Of a stretch of 64,000 nucleotides of DNA, positions 45,105 to 55,440 are shown piece after piece. The notes beneath the pieces are model-generated. The model made no database searches. It saw only the letters and a program-made list of their open reading frames with translations, and was not told the origin of the DNA. Position 1 is the first letter of the stretch. Each line of letters begins with the position of its first letter. The stretch covers positions 54,471,888 through 54,535,887 of the forward strand of contig NC_037686.1 of NCBI RefSeq assembly GCF_003255815.1, written 5' to 3'. The translations under genes were made by a program, and so were the position numbers. The DNA comes from Theropithecus gelada (taxonomy: Eukaryota > Chordata > Mammalia > Primates > Cercopithecidae).

Positions 45105-47123
45105 TAAGGGAGGAAAGTCAATAGGGGACTTATCTACTTTACCTATTAAAGTAATCTCCCAAGTAGATCCTATAGTATGGGACACTCAGGTTCCAGACAA
45201 AGTGTTAAATGTTTCCCCACTTTGCATCCAACTTAAGTCTGGTGTCCCATATCCCTGGAAGACACAATACCCCTTAAAGCCAGAGGCACAAAGAGAGATT
45301 CAACCATTAATAGCTAAGTTTTTGCAATTTGTGATGTCAAGGCCCTGTGAGTCTCCTTGTAATATGCCAATCTTGCCAGTTAAAAAGCCAAATGGAGACT
45401 ATAGATTTGTCCAAGATCTTTGAGCTGTCAATGAGGCTGTCATTCCCATACATCCTATAGTGCCCAATCCCTACATGCTGTTAGCCCAGGTCTATGGAGA
45501 TGCCAATTGGTTTACAGTCTTAAATCTTAAGGATGCCTTTTTTCTTTTTTTTCTTGCATTCCAGTACACCCTGATTCACAATTCATTTTTGCTTTTGAAT
45601 GGACTTACCCTGATAGTCATTTAGTTTCTCAATTAACTTGGACAGTTCTTCCCCAGGGGTTTAGGGACAGCCCTCATCACACTGGCTAGAGAATTAAAGA
45701 TGTTACAATTAAATAAGGGCACTATTATTCAATATGTAGATGATCTGCTGATTGCTAGCCCAACCAAAAGAGACTTAGATGAAAATACCATCAGGTCGCT
45801 AAATCTTCTGGGAGCTAATGGGTATAAGGTCTCACCACATAAAGCCCAGACTTCGACTCAAGAGGTTAAATACTTAAGATTATGTACTAACCCCTGGCAT
45901 TCAGGCAATCACACCAGAATGAAGGGAAGCTATCTTGGGCATTCCGGAATCCCAAACTAGAAAGCAGCTGTGGGTTTTCCTAGGGATGGCAGGCTTCTGC
46001 CATTTTTGGGTGCCTGGATTTGGGCATATAGCTAAGCCTTTATATTAGGCTCTGAAAGGAGCAGATGTAGATCTTACTGAATGGGATAGTAACTGTAAAC
46101 AACCTTTTAATGCCCTCAAGGAGAAACTGGGATCAGTTCTAGCCCTAGGAATCCCTAATATTAATAAGCCATTTTTCCTCTATATGGCTGAAAAACAGGG
46201 AATATCCCTAGGTGTCCTTGTAAAGAAGTTGGGAGATATTCCCCAACCAGTGGCATATTTTTCTAAGCAATTAGACCATGTCACTTTGGGATGGCCTGGA
46301 TGCCTCAGGGCAGTTGCTGCAACTGCTCTCTTGAAGCCAATAAACTGGTTTTAGGACAAATCTGAAGGTTTTAACCCCACACCAAGTACAAGGAGTCCTA
46401 GAAGCTGAAGGACACCAGTAGATAACAGGGGGACACTTACTGAAATATCAGGCTTTGTTACTAGACACTCCTGATATAACACTTAAAGTATGCCAGACGT
46501 TGAATCCAGCTACCTACTTGCTTGAACCTACAGGCACCCTAGATTATTCTTGTATACAAGTTACTCCAGCCATCCAGATTTAAAGGATGAACCTCTAGAA
46601 AATCTTGAGTAGAATGGTTTACAGATGGAAGTAGCTTTGTGCACCAGGGAAATGGGAAAGCTGGGTATGCTGTTGTCAGTCAACACAAGGTAATTGAATC
46701 TCAGGCCTGCCAGTTTCTACCTCAGCTCAAAAGGTAGAATTAGTAATTCTTATTACAGCCCTGCAATTGGAAAGGGACTTAAGAATTAACATGTACGCGG
46801 ATTCTAAGTATGCTTTTCTGGAACTTCATTCTCATGCTGCTATCTGGAAGGAACGGAGACTCCTAACTGCTAAGGGTTCCCCTATAAAACATCACTTAGA
46901 AATTTTAAATCTATTAGATGCTGTTTTGCTGCCCAAGGAATTAGTTGTAATCCATTGTAGAGGAAATCAAAGAGGAGACTCTAGTGTGGCTAAGGGAAAC
47001 TCCTTTGCAGATGCAGCTGCTGAGGCAACAGCGGTAAAGGAGCCAGCTGGACTTGTAGGTATGTTAGTGCCTTCACGCACGGTAATGACAGAACCTAGGT
47101 ATACTAAAGAGGAACAAGAATAG
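45105..47123 (+). pseudogene. ERV reverse transcriptase and RNase H (pol) remnant
   Basis: This part would copy viral RNA into DNA and remove the RNA strand. The RT start is open at 45202-45423 and ends at TGA 45421-45423, where a sense codon would be expected. The same frame continues through LKDAFF near 45530, then is lost at a T-rich run near 45540-45555. The catalytic YVDD motif (45733-45744) is intact in the open block 45700-45960. The RT connection region has many stops. RNase H begins with WFTDGS (46615 onward), changes frame, and continues at 46767-47123 with the YADS motif, ending at TAG 47121. Not functional. Confidence 0.92.
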
Positions 47124-48255
47124 GCTAAAGGTTATGGTTTAATTCAAGATCCTTCTGACTGGCTTATCAATAACAACAAACTGTTAATACCAGTTGCTAA
47201 TCAGTGGAAAATAGTTAAGCATTTGCATAACTCTACTCATTTGGGAAGAGATTCCCTCTTTCAATTAATGTTGCAGCTTTTTATAGGAAAAGGCTTACTT
47301 AAAACAGTAAAACAGGTAACTCGGGCCTGTGAATTATGTACCCAGAATAACCCAAATAACCAATCTTTACCTCCTCCTCTAATAAGGCCTGTTCAGCATA
47401 GAGGAACATACCCTGGTGAAGACTGGCAAATAAACTATACTCAGATGCCCCCATGTAAAGTGTTTTAGTATTTAATAGTATTCATTGACACCTTTATTGG
47501 TTGGATTGAGGCTTTTTCTACCCAGTCTGAAAAGGCAATTGAGGTTTCTAAACTCCTACTAAAGGAAATAATTCCTAGATTTGGGCTTCCTAAGACTTTG
47601 CAGAGCAATAATGGCACATCTTTCACGGCGACAATTGCCCAAAACACATCTTTTGCCTTAGGAATTCAGCACTGCCTTCACTCAGTGTGGAGGCCAGTTT
47701 TCAGGGAAAGTAGACAGAGCTAATCAAACTCTAAAAACGACTTGCTAAATTATAAACGACATCATAAACCTGGCTGTCTTTATTCCTTGTAATCTTATTA
47801 TGGTTTCCAGTGGTCCCTAAGGGAAATCTGCAGCTCAGCCCTTTTGAAAAAAATGTATGGAAGGCCTTTCTTAACTACAGACCTCCTAATAGACATAGAT
47901 ACTTTCAAGCTACAGAATTATGTAATCAATTTAGGACAAGTGCAAAATGCACTCCTTCAATATGGAAATCAAAGACTTCCTTCCCCCACTAGGAAGAGAA
48001 TTTTGTTATAACCCAGCCTGGAGACTGGGTCCTATTAAAAACTTGGAAAGAAGGATACCCAGCAGATCAACTTTCCCAAAATGGAAGGAACCCTATCGAG
48101 TTCTTCTTAGTACCCCATCTGCAGTTAAACTTCTGGGAATAAACAGCTGGGTCCACTTATCTCGAATTAAACCTGTCTCTTATGAAATTCCACAGGCCGA
48201 CAGAACCCAAGAGATGGATCTCTTTTATTCCTGTGAGCCAACCAGTGACCTCTGA
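47124..48255 (+). pseudogene. ERV integrase remnant with altered catalytic residues
   Basis: Integrase would join viral DNA to the host chromosome. The HHCC zinc-binding domain is visible (HLHNSTH at 47220-47240, CELC at about 47331-47342), in the same frame as RNase H. After a TAG at 47466 the core carries the first catalytic Asp (GAC 47487-47489). The second position reads AAT (Asn, 47607-47609) in SNNG. A frame change near 47700 follows, and the third position reads GAC (Asp, 47713-47715) instead of Glu. The C-terminal GPY-like domain (WKEPYRVLLSTP) is open in 47947-48255. Two of three catalytic positions are thus substituted. Confidence 0.9.
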
Positions 48256-48281
48256 CTGCTGTTCAGAAGAAATAAAAGGGA

Positions 48282-49501
48282 TGGGTAACAAAGATATGGA
48301 TTGGCATTCTACTTTTGGATGTAAGTTGAAATCATGCTGAGAGTAACTTATTTACCGAGTGGGCACAGATTTTAGCCTCTCTACATAATCACACGAACCG
48401 TAGGGTATGTGGAGAATTGTCACTTTCCTCCACTTCCAGGTTGCTCTGGCATATTCAGCTGGCCAACCTAAGTCTATGGGGATTTTATTATGATTGGGAA
48501 ACTGAACATGATGAACAGAGCTCCTCTTTTTCCATGTATCATAGCCACACGAGCCTTAGCCCCTTTCCCTCCTATAAAGAGACAAGAAGGCACTTTTTAA
48601 ATCTAATCAAAAACAGCTAAACTCCACCCCAACTTTAGGTTATGCTTTACATAATGAACTTGGGTGAATAACAACTGTTCAAATGCAGGTATCGGGCAAG
48701 GCACCTCTAGGTTTTGAAAGGCACAATAGTCACCACCAGACTGAAACCCAGGATACGAGATGGCTGTCATTTCAACAATGTAATTAGACCCTTCTTCTAC
48801 CAGACCAGTTTTGGATGGGATGGCAAAATAATTTGCCAAAAATTCGTGTCTACCCTTCTCCTTGGGGATGGTTATGGGCTTGTGGAACTCATGGCTGGGC
48901 ATACTTACCTTATAACTGAACTGGAAGGTGTACATGGGGTTGACCTTATCTCCCAGGACATACCCTCACCAAATTGGACTCTCTCCCATCTAACTGGGAA
49001 ATTGTAAAAGCTCTCCATAAGCAACAAAAGTGGACATCTTAGTGGTTCTTTTCAATGGCTATGTTTTCTCCATAGGCAGCTACAGTCAGTATGGAGTTAC
49101 AAGTTGAAACTTTGGCCAAGCACACGGCTGTGCCCTTCAGTAATACACACCATGCCCTTACCCTCCTAACTGAGGAAACTTCTCAGATTAGACAGGTAGC
49201 CTTACAAAACCATATGGCTTTGGACATTTTAACAGTTGCCCAAGGAGGAACTTGTGCTTTGATCAAAACCAAATGTTGTGTGTATGTTCCAGATTATTCA
49301 CATAATATTACCCAGCATATGAAAAATTTACACACTCACATGTCTGCCACTGATGCACTCTCAGTCGACCCAATATTGGCTTGGTTCCAACAACTGTGTA
49401 GTTCTTGGAAAGGCTTTCAATTTAGTTTAGTCTACTTGGAATTATTTTTCTTATTTTGCTTTGCTGTTGTGGAATATATTGTGATTGTACTCTTTGTGTA
49501 G
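48282..49501 (+). pseudogene. ERV envelope remnant (SU decayed, TM mostly open)
   Basis: Env would give surface (SU) and transmembrane (TM) subunits. A possible start lies at ATG 48282, overlapping none of the integrase frame. SU is badly broken by stops and frame changes, with anonymous open blocks at 48417-48620 and 48714-49007. The region expected to hold the SU/TM cleavage site and fusion peptide (about 49005-49090) is not recognisable. TM is open for 136 codons at 49091-49501: a heptad-like segment, the LQNHMALDIL region, CX6CC at 49253-49279 and a C-terminal hydrophobic membrane segment from about 49425. The frame ends at TAG 49499. Confidence 0.85.
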
Positions 49502-49738
49502 AAATCCAAGACCAGCTCACTCCATGCTTTCTTAAACTGGACACTTATTAATCTTCCAGGTATCACCTTTTGTCAGAACTTGGAGTTAGGAATGACCTTC
49601 ACCATACCAATGCTCTCTGACTGAGCCTCGCATTATCCTGAATGCAAGAGACCCTAATAGTTAGACAGGAATATCATTGCCCCTATTCAGCCTGAAGAAG
49701 TGATATAATCCTGCAACCCTTAGGATTAAGGATCCTCT

Positions 49739-50356
49739 TGTAAATGGAGGGGGTAGATAGGCCAGAGTCACTTTCCAGAGTGACTCCATTTTGAGTGAGG
49801 GCTAGGAAAATGAGGCTGAGACATGCTGGGTTGCATTCTCAGCAAATTAGGCATTCCTAGGCTCTAGATGTTTATGGCTAAGGGAACAAATTTACGGTGT
49901 TTACTGAAGCAGACCCAGACTTGGGAGTATCCAAATAGCCTGATATCTGGAGGACAAGGGCATTCCTAATTTTGCTTTAAAGATAATAATATCAATTCTT
50001 GCAAAATATAGTAATTAAGAAAAGTAATCCTTTATCACAAACCCTTGTAGCAGATCACATCTCCCCAAGAGCTATTTTTATCATATATATGTGTGTGTGT
50101 GCGCGTGTGTGTGTATGTATATGTGTGTGTGTATAGATACACACACACACACACAAGCATTGTACCTAGGTTGGACACGTCCCTCCTCTCACTTTCAGGG
50201 ACATTCTACTCTGTCTATGGATTAGCTCTCTTTTCACCACTTTACTTTCTTAATAAACTTGCTTTTACTTCACACTGTGGACTCACCCTGAATCCTTTCT
50301 TGTGTGAGACCCAAGAACCTCTCTTGGGGTCTGAATCAGTACTCCTTTCCGGTAGC
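49739..50356 (+). mobile_element. 3' LTR of the class I provirus
   Basis: It follows env by about 240 bp and a purine-rich ggaggggg tract at about 49745-49753. It has an AATAAA signal at 50252-50257, a U5-like region ('ggactcaccctgaatcc', 'cttggggtctgaatc') and ends ggtagca at 50356. A TG/CA microsatellite has expanded inside it at about 50085-50155. The left boundary is uncertain by about 15 bp. No second copy of this LTR occurs in the window. Confidence 0.8.
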
Positions 50357-50530
50357 AGAAACAGTGATTTTTACCATCCACTTGACTGGATTGTACAGAG
50401 AGGTTGAGAGACCAGGAACCTGGCTGATAAGAAATTCTTACCCTTTTGCTGGCTGATCGACGTCCTGGATTCTGTTAACTGTGGCTTCCAGAAGAGCAAA
50501 GCTATGATCACAGTACTCCCTGTGCCAAAC
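50357..50530. other. Spacer between plus-strand LTR and minus-strand LTR
   Basis: If 50531-51144 is a 5' LTR on the minus strand, this 174-bp stretch would hold its primer-binding site and leader (on the minus strand, 'gtttggcacaggg' follows the LTR end). I could not match a tRNA. Confidence 0.35.
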
Positions 50531-51144
50531 TGAAGGGGCCAAGATACAGCTTCCCCCTCAGCCCCCTGAAGGTTCACTGAAAATCAGTGACATGAGGCAG
50601 ATTGATTAAGAGAAGAAAAGACGTATAGATTTATGCAACTTGTATACACGGGAGCCTTCACAATGAAGACTCAGCCCTCCAATAGGGTACAGAAGCTCAC
50701 ATGCCATCTGGGGGTTCCAGAAAGAATGCAGGCTCACAGCACAGGCGAACATAGGTTTTAGTGACAAGATAGGTTAAGGGAGGGAGAAAGGAAGATGCCT
50801 GGCTAGCAAAGGTGGTCTTGTCACGTAGATGAAACCTCACAGGTAGCAGCCCTTAGAGAGAATAGATGGTAAATGTCTCTCAGATCTTTAAAATGTCAGA
50901 CTCTCAGTCATCTCTCCTAGATCTGGACAAGGAAAAGCCTGGCTGCAGTAATGGAGATTCTCTACAGATGTAAATTTTCCCCGCATTAATACTATACAAA
51001 AATCCCATTCAAAAGAGGAAACCAAATTTTACCTTTGTCTTAGTAAAGCTTTGCAGGGCCACGTCAGTCTGCTGACCCTGTGGGAGCCATCTCAAAATAT
51101 GTCAAAGAAATATATTCTGGGGTAAAATATTTTGATTTCCTTCA
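50531..51144 (-). mobile_element. ERV class I LTR (copy C), candidate 5' LTR of a minus-strand provirus
   Basis: It is 614 bp, TG..CA, reading tgaaggggcc at its plus-strand start and gatttccttca at its end. It is homologous to 35750 onward and to 5090-5860. A segment of about 60 bp at 50985-51045 is absent from the 5090 copy. It is followed by agga (51145-51148), which matches the bases just before 35750. Confidence 0.7.
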
Positions 51145-51148
51145 AGGA

Positions 51149-51589
51149 TGAACTCAAGGTACTTTAAAGCCCAGTCCACAGAATCTTCTGGTACCTCCTC
51201 TCATGCACCATGAGGCCCTGCTGAGGGGAGGGTTGAACCCGCAGCTGGCGATCCTGGGCTAAGCCTCAGCGCAGAATATTTATATCCGCAAGGAGGAATT
51301 TTCTCACAGAATATAAAACCCATCTTCTCCACTTGTTCTTCCATTAAACACAGGAGAATGTGGAGGCTTTCCTCAAATGGGTTCTTAGAAACTGAAGTCA
51401 CATCACCTCCAGAAGATGGGGGCTCAGTCTTTCTCAACAGACACCTTACTAGGAAACTTTGCACTGCCAGGTCATGACCTCATCCACTGTCTCCTTTTTC
51501 TCCCCCCACAACTTCATTTTCCTCTACAGACTGGTGAAGCTGGTCAATTTTCATGTATTCAAGGTCAGAGAGGTACTAATGCAAAGACC
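51149..51589. other. Gene-free stretch
   Basis: Opposite frames of 87 codons overlap at 51201-51679. Neither has a recognisable domain. No repeat was identified. Confidence 0.45.
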
Positions 51590-51880
51590 AAAAGTGGCTT
51601 ATTTGCATATTTAAAGGATGTTTATTATAGAGGTGTTTGTAACGGCAAAACAACGACAACCAAAATGCAAAGAGGCTAGACATCCAGCCATGGGACACTG
51701 ACTAAATAAATTATGGTATAATGACACACAAGGCAGCCTCGTATCGTGAAATCAAGTGCTAGAATCGAAGCACAGAACAGAATTCAAAAGTATACACGCA
51801 CAGCACATACACACGGCCTTTTATACACAGAGAAAGGTTTTGAAAGTACATAACCAAAAACTTCACAATTTTACCTCTAG
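51590..51880 (+). mobile_element. Old L1M/HAL1-like 3' fragment
   Basis: Text such as 'ggatgtttattatag', 'acatccagccatgggacactgactaaataaattatggtata' (in parts) and 'gaaggttttgaaagtac' corresponds to the ORF2/3' UTR boundary of an old L1. Diverged. Confidence 0.6.
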
Positions 51881-52034
51881 GATGGTGGGGTGGGGAGGGC
51901 AAAAGGAGACAGGAATAATACAGGGTGGTTGTAGAAGAGTAGAAAATTCCAAGCAGCAATTTCACATGGCTAGCAAAAAGGGAACGACTGAAATAGCTGC
52001 ATAGGCTAGGGACTGAAAGCACTATGAAAAATGG

Positions 52035-52455
52035 TGTGGGCCAACCTGGCTAAGACACACTGGACCCAGTGTGGTGCTGGATTTGACCTCATTATACTCT
52101 CATTAGCATACTAAATCACACATCTGCCACTATAATGACAGTTCCAGGAACACCCATATTTGGTGTAAAAATGGGTAACACCACTATTGCAATAAATCTT
52201 CACATTTTCCCAGGAATTTTCATGAATATTCCACCCCTTGGTTAAAGAAATCTATAATGATAAAAGCCCCAAAGTCCATTGTGTGACTCTCTTAAGCCTG
52301 CATTCCCCTTTCTTGAGTGTGTACTTTTCACTGTGCCATAAATCTCTGTACTTTCACTATTTTCAGACTTGTCCTTGGATTCCTTCTTGCCTGGTCACTG
52401 ACCAGGGCTGAGGTCTCACTGGCATTTGGGGACCTTCCCCAGCCCACCTATATCA
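52035..52455 (+). mobile_element. LTR-like element
   Basis: TG..CA ends, a 'cattcccctttcttgagtgtg' then 'ataaatctctgtactttcac' and 'cttgtccttggattcc' look like R/U5 of an ERV LTR. No matching flanks were seen. Family unassigned. Confidence 0.45.
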
Positions 52456-52539
52456 CTACCAGAAGGAAGATCTACCTTTTACTTCACAGAGTTTGAAATT
52501 TTGTTTCCATAAACACATACTACTTTGGATCATTTAAAA
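52456..52539. other. Short spacer
   Basis: Nothing recognised. Confidence 0.3.
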
Positions 52540-52955
52540 ACCATTTTTTCATTTTAAAAAATTGTTATAAAATATACATAACATAAAATTTACTATCTTA
52601 ACCATTTTTAAGTACATAGCTCAGAAGTGTTAAGCACTTTCACACTGTTGAGCAGCCATCATTTCCAGAACTGTTTCATCTTTCCAAACTGAAACTCACT
52701 ACCTATTAAACAAGTCCTTATTCTCCCCTTTCTTCAGTCCTTGGCATTCTACTTTCTGTCTCTATGAAGCTGGCTATTTCCAGTGTCCCATATAAGTGGA
52801 AACATACAATGTTTGCCTTTTTGCGTCTAGTTTGTTTCACATAGCATAATGTCCTCAAGCCTCATCCACGTTGTAGCATGTGTCCACATTTCCTTTCTTT
52901 TATAGTCTACTCCCATCGCATGTGCCCATTTTTATTCATTCATCTGTTGATGGAA
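52540..52955 (-). mobile_element. L1M 3' fragment, reverse
   Basis: The reverse old-L1 pattern is 'aaatttactatcttaaccatttttaag', 'cacactgttgagcagccatc', 'cccatataagtggaa', 'catagcataatgtcctcaag', 'tcatctgttgatgg'. Truncated at both ends. Confidence 0.85.
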
Positions 52956-53379
52956 ATAACTTTTTGAAAACATATCGGACTGACTTAGTACAAGCTGAGT
53001 TCAGTAAAAAGATGAATTTACATCTAGATGTTTAAATTTCTTCTAAAGTAGCATTTGAAAGAAAATTTGGTACCACTATATACAATGATTTTTTCAACAA
53101 AAAAGAAGGTAAACAAAATTGATCATTAAGTAACAAACGATGTAAGAAATAGACCAGAACCTCGTACCCCAAGACTGCAAGTCTGCCACAGGTGAAAGGG
53201 TAAGCTAAGTAAAGGCAAGGACCCCAAGGAAGGCGGCACCAGTGCAGACCAGAGCACACCAAGGTACCAGCTAGTGGTGTCTGTCTGCAGCACACAGTTG
53301 TTCTGGGGATGTGCTTCAGGGGCTCTGTGAGAGCTGATTCAACTTTCCCTCTTGCAAGTCCAAAGACCCTGAGCCAAGT
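52956..53379. other. Gene-free stretch
   Basis: No element recognised. The minus-strand 87-codon frame (53032-53295) is anonymous. Confidence 0.4.
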
Positions 53380-53580
53380 TGCCTGTGTTTAAATTGCTGT
53401 CCTGTTGCTGACTGACAGTGTGCTCTGGGGCAGACCACATAACCTTCAGAGCTTCCATTTCCTTATCTGGGATGGGGATGATATAAAATTTTCATAGATT
53501 ATTGTAAGAATGAAATAATTAATATATGTTATGGGCTTAAAGCAGCATCTGGTACATAATAAACTCTCTTGAAATAACTG
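53380..53580 (+). repeat. MIR SINE
   Basis: The plus-oriented MIR runs through 'gccaagttgcctgtgtttaaat', 'ggcagaccacataaccttc', 'catttccttatctgggatggggat', 'gtaagaatgaaataattaatat', 'agcagcatctggtacataataaa'. It is one of the more complete MIRs here. Confidence 0.85.
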
Positions 53581-54832
53581 TGAAGAGTTATAATTGTTAT
53601 CATTATGTTTATCATCATTATCGCTACAGGCTGTTTAAAAAATACTTTCATAAAAACATCACACATGCACAAACAGGGAATGTATCAAATTTCAGCATCC
53701 TAACTTGCACTGACAGATTTGTCCAAGATACACACAGAAAAAAACCTTTTTTTTACCAAGAATTCTGATTAGTAGTGCAATTAAGTTAAATTTAAGGGAA
53801 TAAAGTAATTTTTTTTTACATAGGTGGGTAGACAGGTTTTTTTTAAGTTTATATTAATAGAATTATTTAAGATGCCATGACTAACTATAGATGACAAAAG
53901 TTTGATAAGGAGAGAAAATTCTAGTTTCTCTAAATCCAGAACTCTGTGGCAGAGCTATGTGATATACACTGTACCTGTACAGCAAGCAGTTTTTGTAGGT
54001 ATTGATTTGTTAATGTGCTGTTAGCTGAGCCTATTTAATATTGAGTAGTGCCACAGTTTACTTACATTTTATTACAGCAAAGTCCATGCTGCCTGTTTCC
54101 CATGCAGAGAGCATGCACCCCATGCTCTCTGATAATGTCTCCTTCTCCCCCGCCCACCTCCTCCGAAGACCTGTACTATGTCTACTTTCTATGTAAAATA
54201 TATTCCATTACACAACAAACAATTATTTTAAAAAATTACAAAAACCCACCAGTGGCTATTTAACAACTATAAGGAAGGTATTCCAATCTTTTAGCAACTT
54301 ATATGACTATTCGGTGCGTCCCAGCAGCCTATCAGTCTCAATTCTTTCTACCCAACTACCTATCAAGACTTTTTACTAGACAGTCCACTCCGAAGAAGAA
54401 AATCTATTGTCCATCCTTTAGACTACTTTTTAGCCTTGTAACATGAATAGACCTCTCTATTTCAAGACAAATTCAACAAACCAGGGCTTGTAGTCATCCT
54501 CCTGGATCCCATAGCTCAGGGTCCCTAGCTCTGGGACAGTGAAAATATGTTATTTGTGTTTATTATGTGCCAGAACCTTGTCAATATTGGTGAATGAAGT
54601 GGGTAAACTGCAGCATCTATCTGCTTCAGAGAAATTCACTGGGAAGTGTTTATGGAAATCAACCCACTACCTGACTACTTGCTCCTCTCTCAAGTAGTGT
54701 CAGGCAGGAATGCAAATAGCTTGTTGCAATCTATCGGCCAGTATTAAGGGTAACATACAAGTCACTTTCCCAGGGCTTGAAGAACATCAAATCCTCCTGT
54801 TAGTGATGCAGTATACCCAGAAGTAAACTGAC
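53581..54832. other. Gene-free single-copy-looking stretch
   Basis: About 1.25 kb of AT-rich sequence with poly-T patches at 53740-53850. No gene or repeat recognised. Confidence 0.5.
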
Positions 54833-55280
54833 TGTACTGGGTTGAATAGCTCTCTTCCCTGCCCCATCCCCCTACAGATTTGTGTTCACCTGGAATCACA
54901 AATATGACCTTTCTTGGATATAGGGTCTTTGCAGATGCAATCAAGTTAAGATGAGGTTGTACTGAATGAGGGTGGGCCCTAAATCCAATATTCATAGTAT
55001 TTTTATAAGAAGGGGGAAATTTGGACACAGAGACACATGCACACTGGGAAGAAGACCATGTAAAGATGGAAATTAGTGTGGTACATCTACAAGTCTTGCT
55101 GGCAAGGGCTGTCAAGGAAGGATTCTTGATCCTAAAGCCTTTGGAGGAAGCCCAGCACAACCCTGCTGATACTTTAATTTTAGATGTCTGGCGTCCAGAG
55201 CTGTCAGAGAATACATTTCTATTGTTTTAAGTTACCTAGTTTCTGGCACTTTGTTCTAGCAGTATCGGCAAACTAATACA
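54833..55280 (+). mobile_element. MLT1-type MaLR solo LTR with perfect 5-bp duplication
   Basis: It begins tgtactgggttgaatag, has 'atatagggtctttgcagatgcaatcaagttaag' (in parts), 'gggccctaaatccaat', 'ttataagaag', and ends 'aactaataca'. It is flanked by ctgac at 54828-54832 and ctgac at 55281-55285, the 5-bp duplication expected for ERVL-MaLR elements. Confidence 0.93.
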
Positions 55281-55309
55281 CTGACCAAGACACATTCATT
55301 GCCAAGATA

Positions 55310-55440
55310 ATTTCACACCCAGTAGACTGTCAGTGTCAGGACGGCAGGAACTGTCTGTCCTGATCATGGTTATATCTCCACTACTTTCAACAGTGTTTGG
55401 TACCTACCAGGTACTCAGTACAGTTTAGTTGAATACAAGA
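55310..55440 (+). repeat. L2 LINE 3' end
   Basis: The L2-like end is 'agtagactgtcagtgtcagga', 'ggcaggaactgtctgt', 'caacagtgtttggtacctaccaggtactcagta'. Confidence 0.6.

Larger units (their letters stand above)
43160..50356 (+). mobile_element. Class I (gammaretrovirus-like) ERV, 5' LTR missing
   Basis: The order gag, protease, RT, RNase H, integrase, env, 3' LTR is all on the plus strand. Class I assignment rests on the PPPY-containing gag, the single zinc knuckle, gag and protease in one frame with one stop between them, the GPY-type integrase end and the CX6CC motif in the envelope transmembrane part. All genes carry stops or frame changes. The left boundary is approximate because the leader and 5' LTR are not found. 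The HERV group was not resolved. Confidence 0.92.

Noticed and set aside
43160..50356. Intact or infectious provirus
   Set aside because: There is no 5' LTR, multiple stops and frame changes occur in gag, pol and env, and integrase catalytic positions are substituted.
51201..51464. 87-codon minus-strand frame as a possible host exon
   Set aside because: I see no recognisable domain, no splice context beyond chance, and an equally long frame overlaps it on the other strand.
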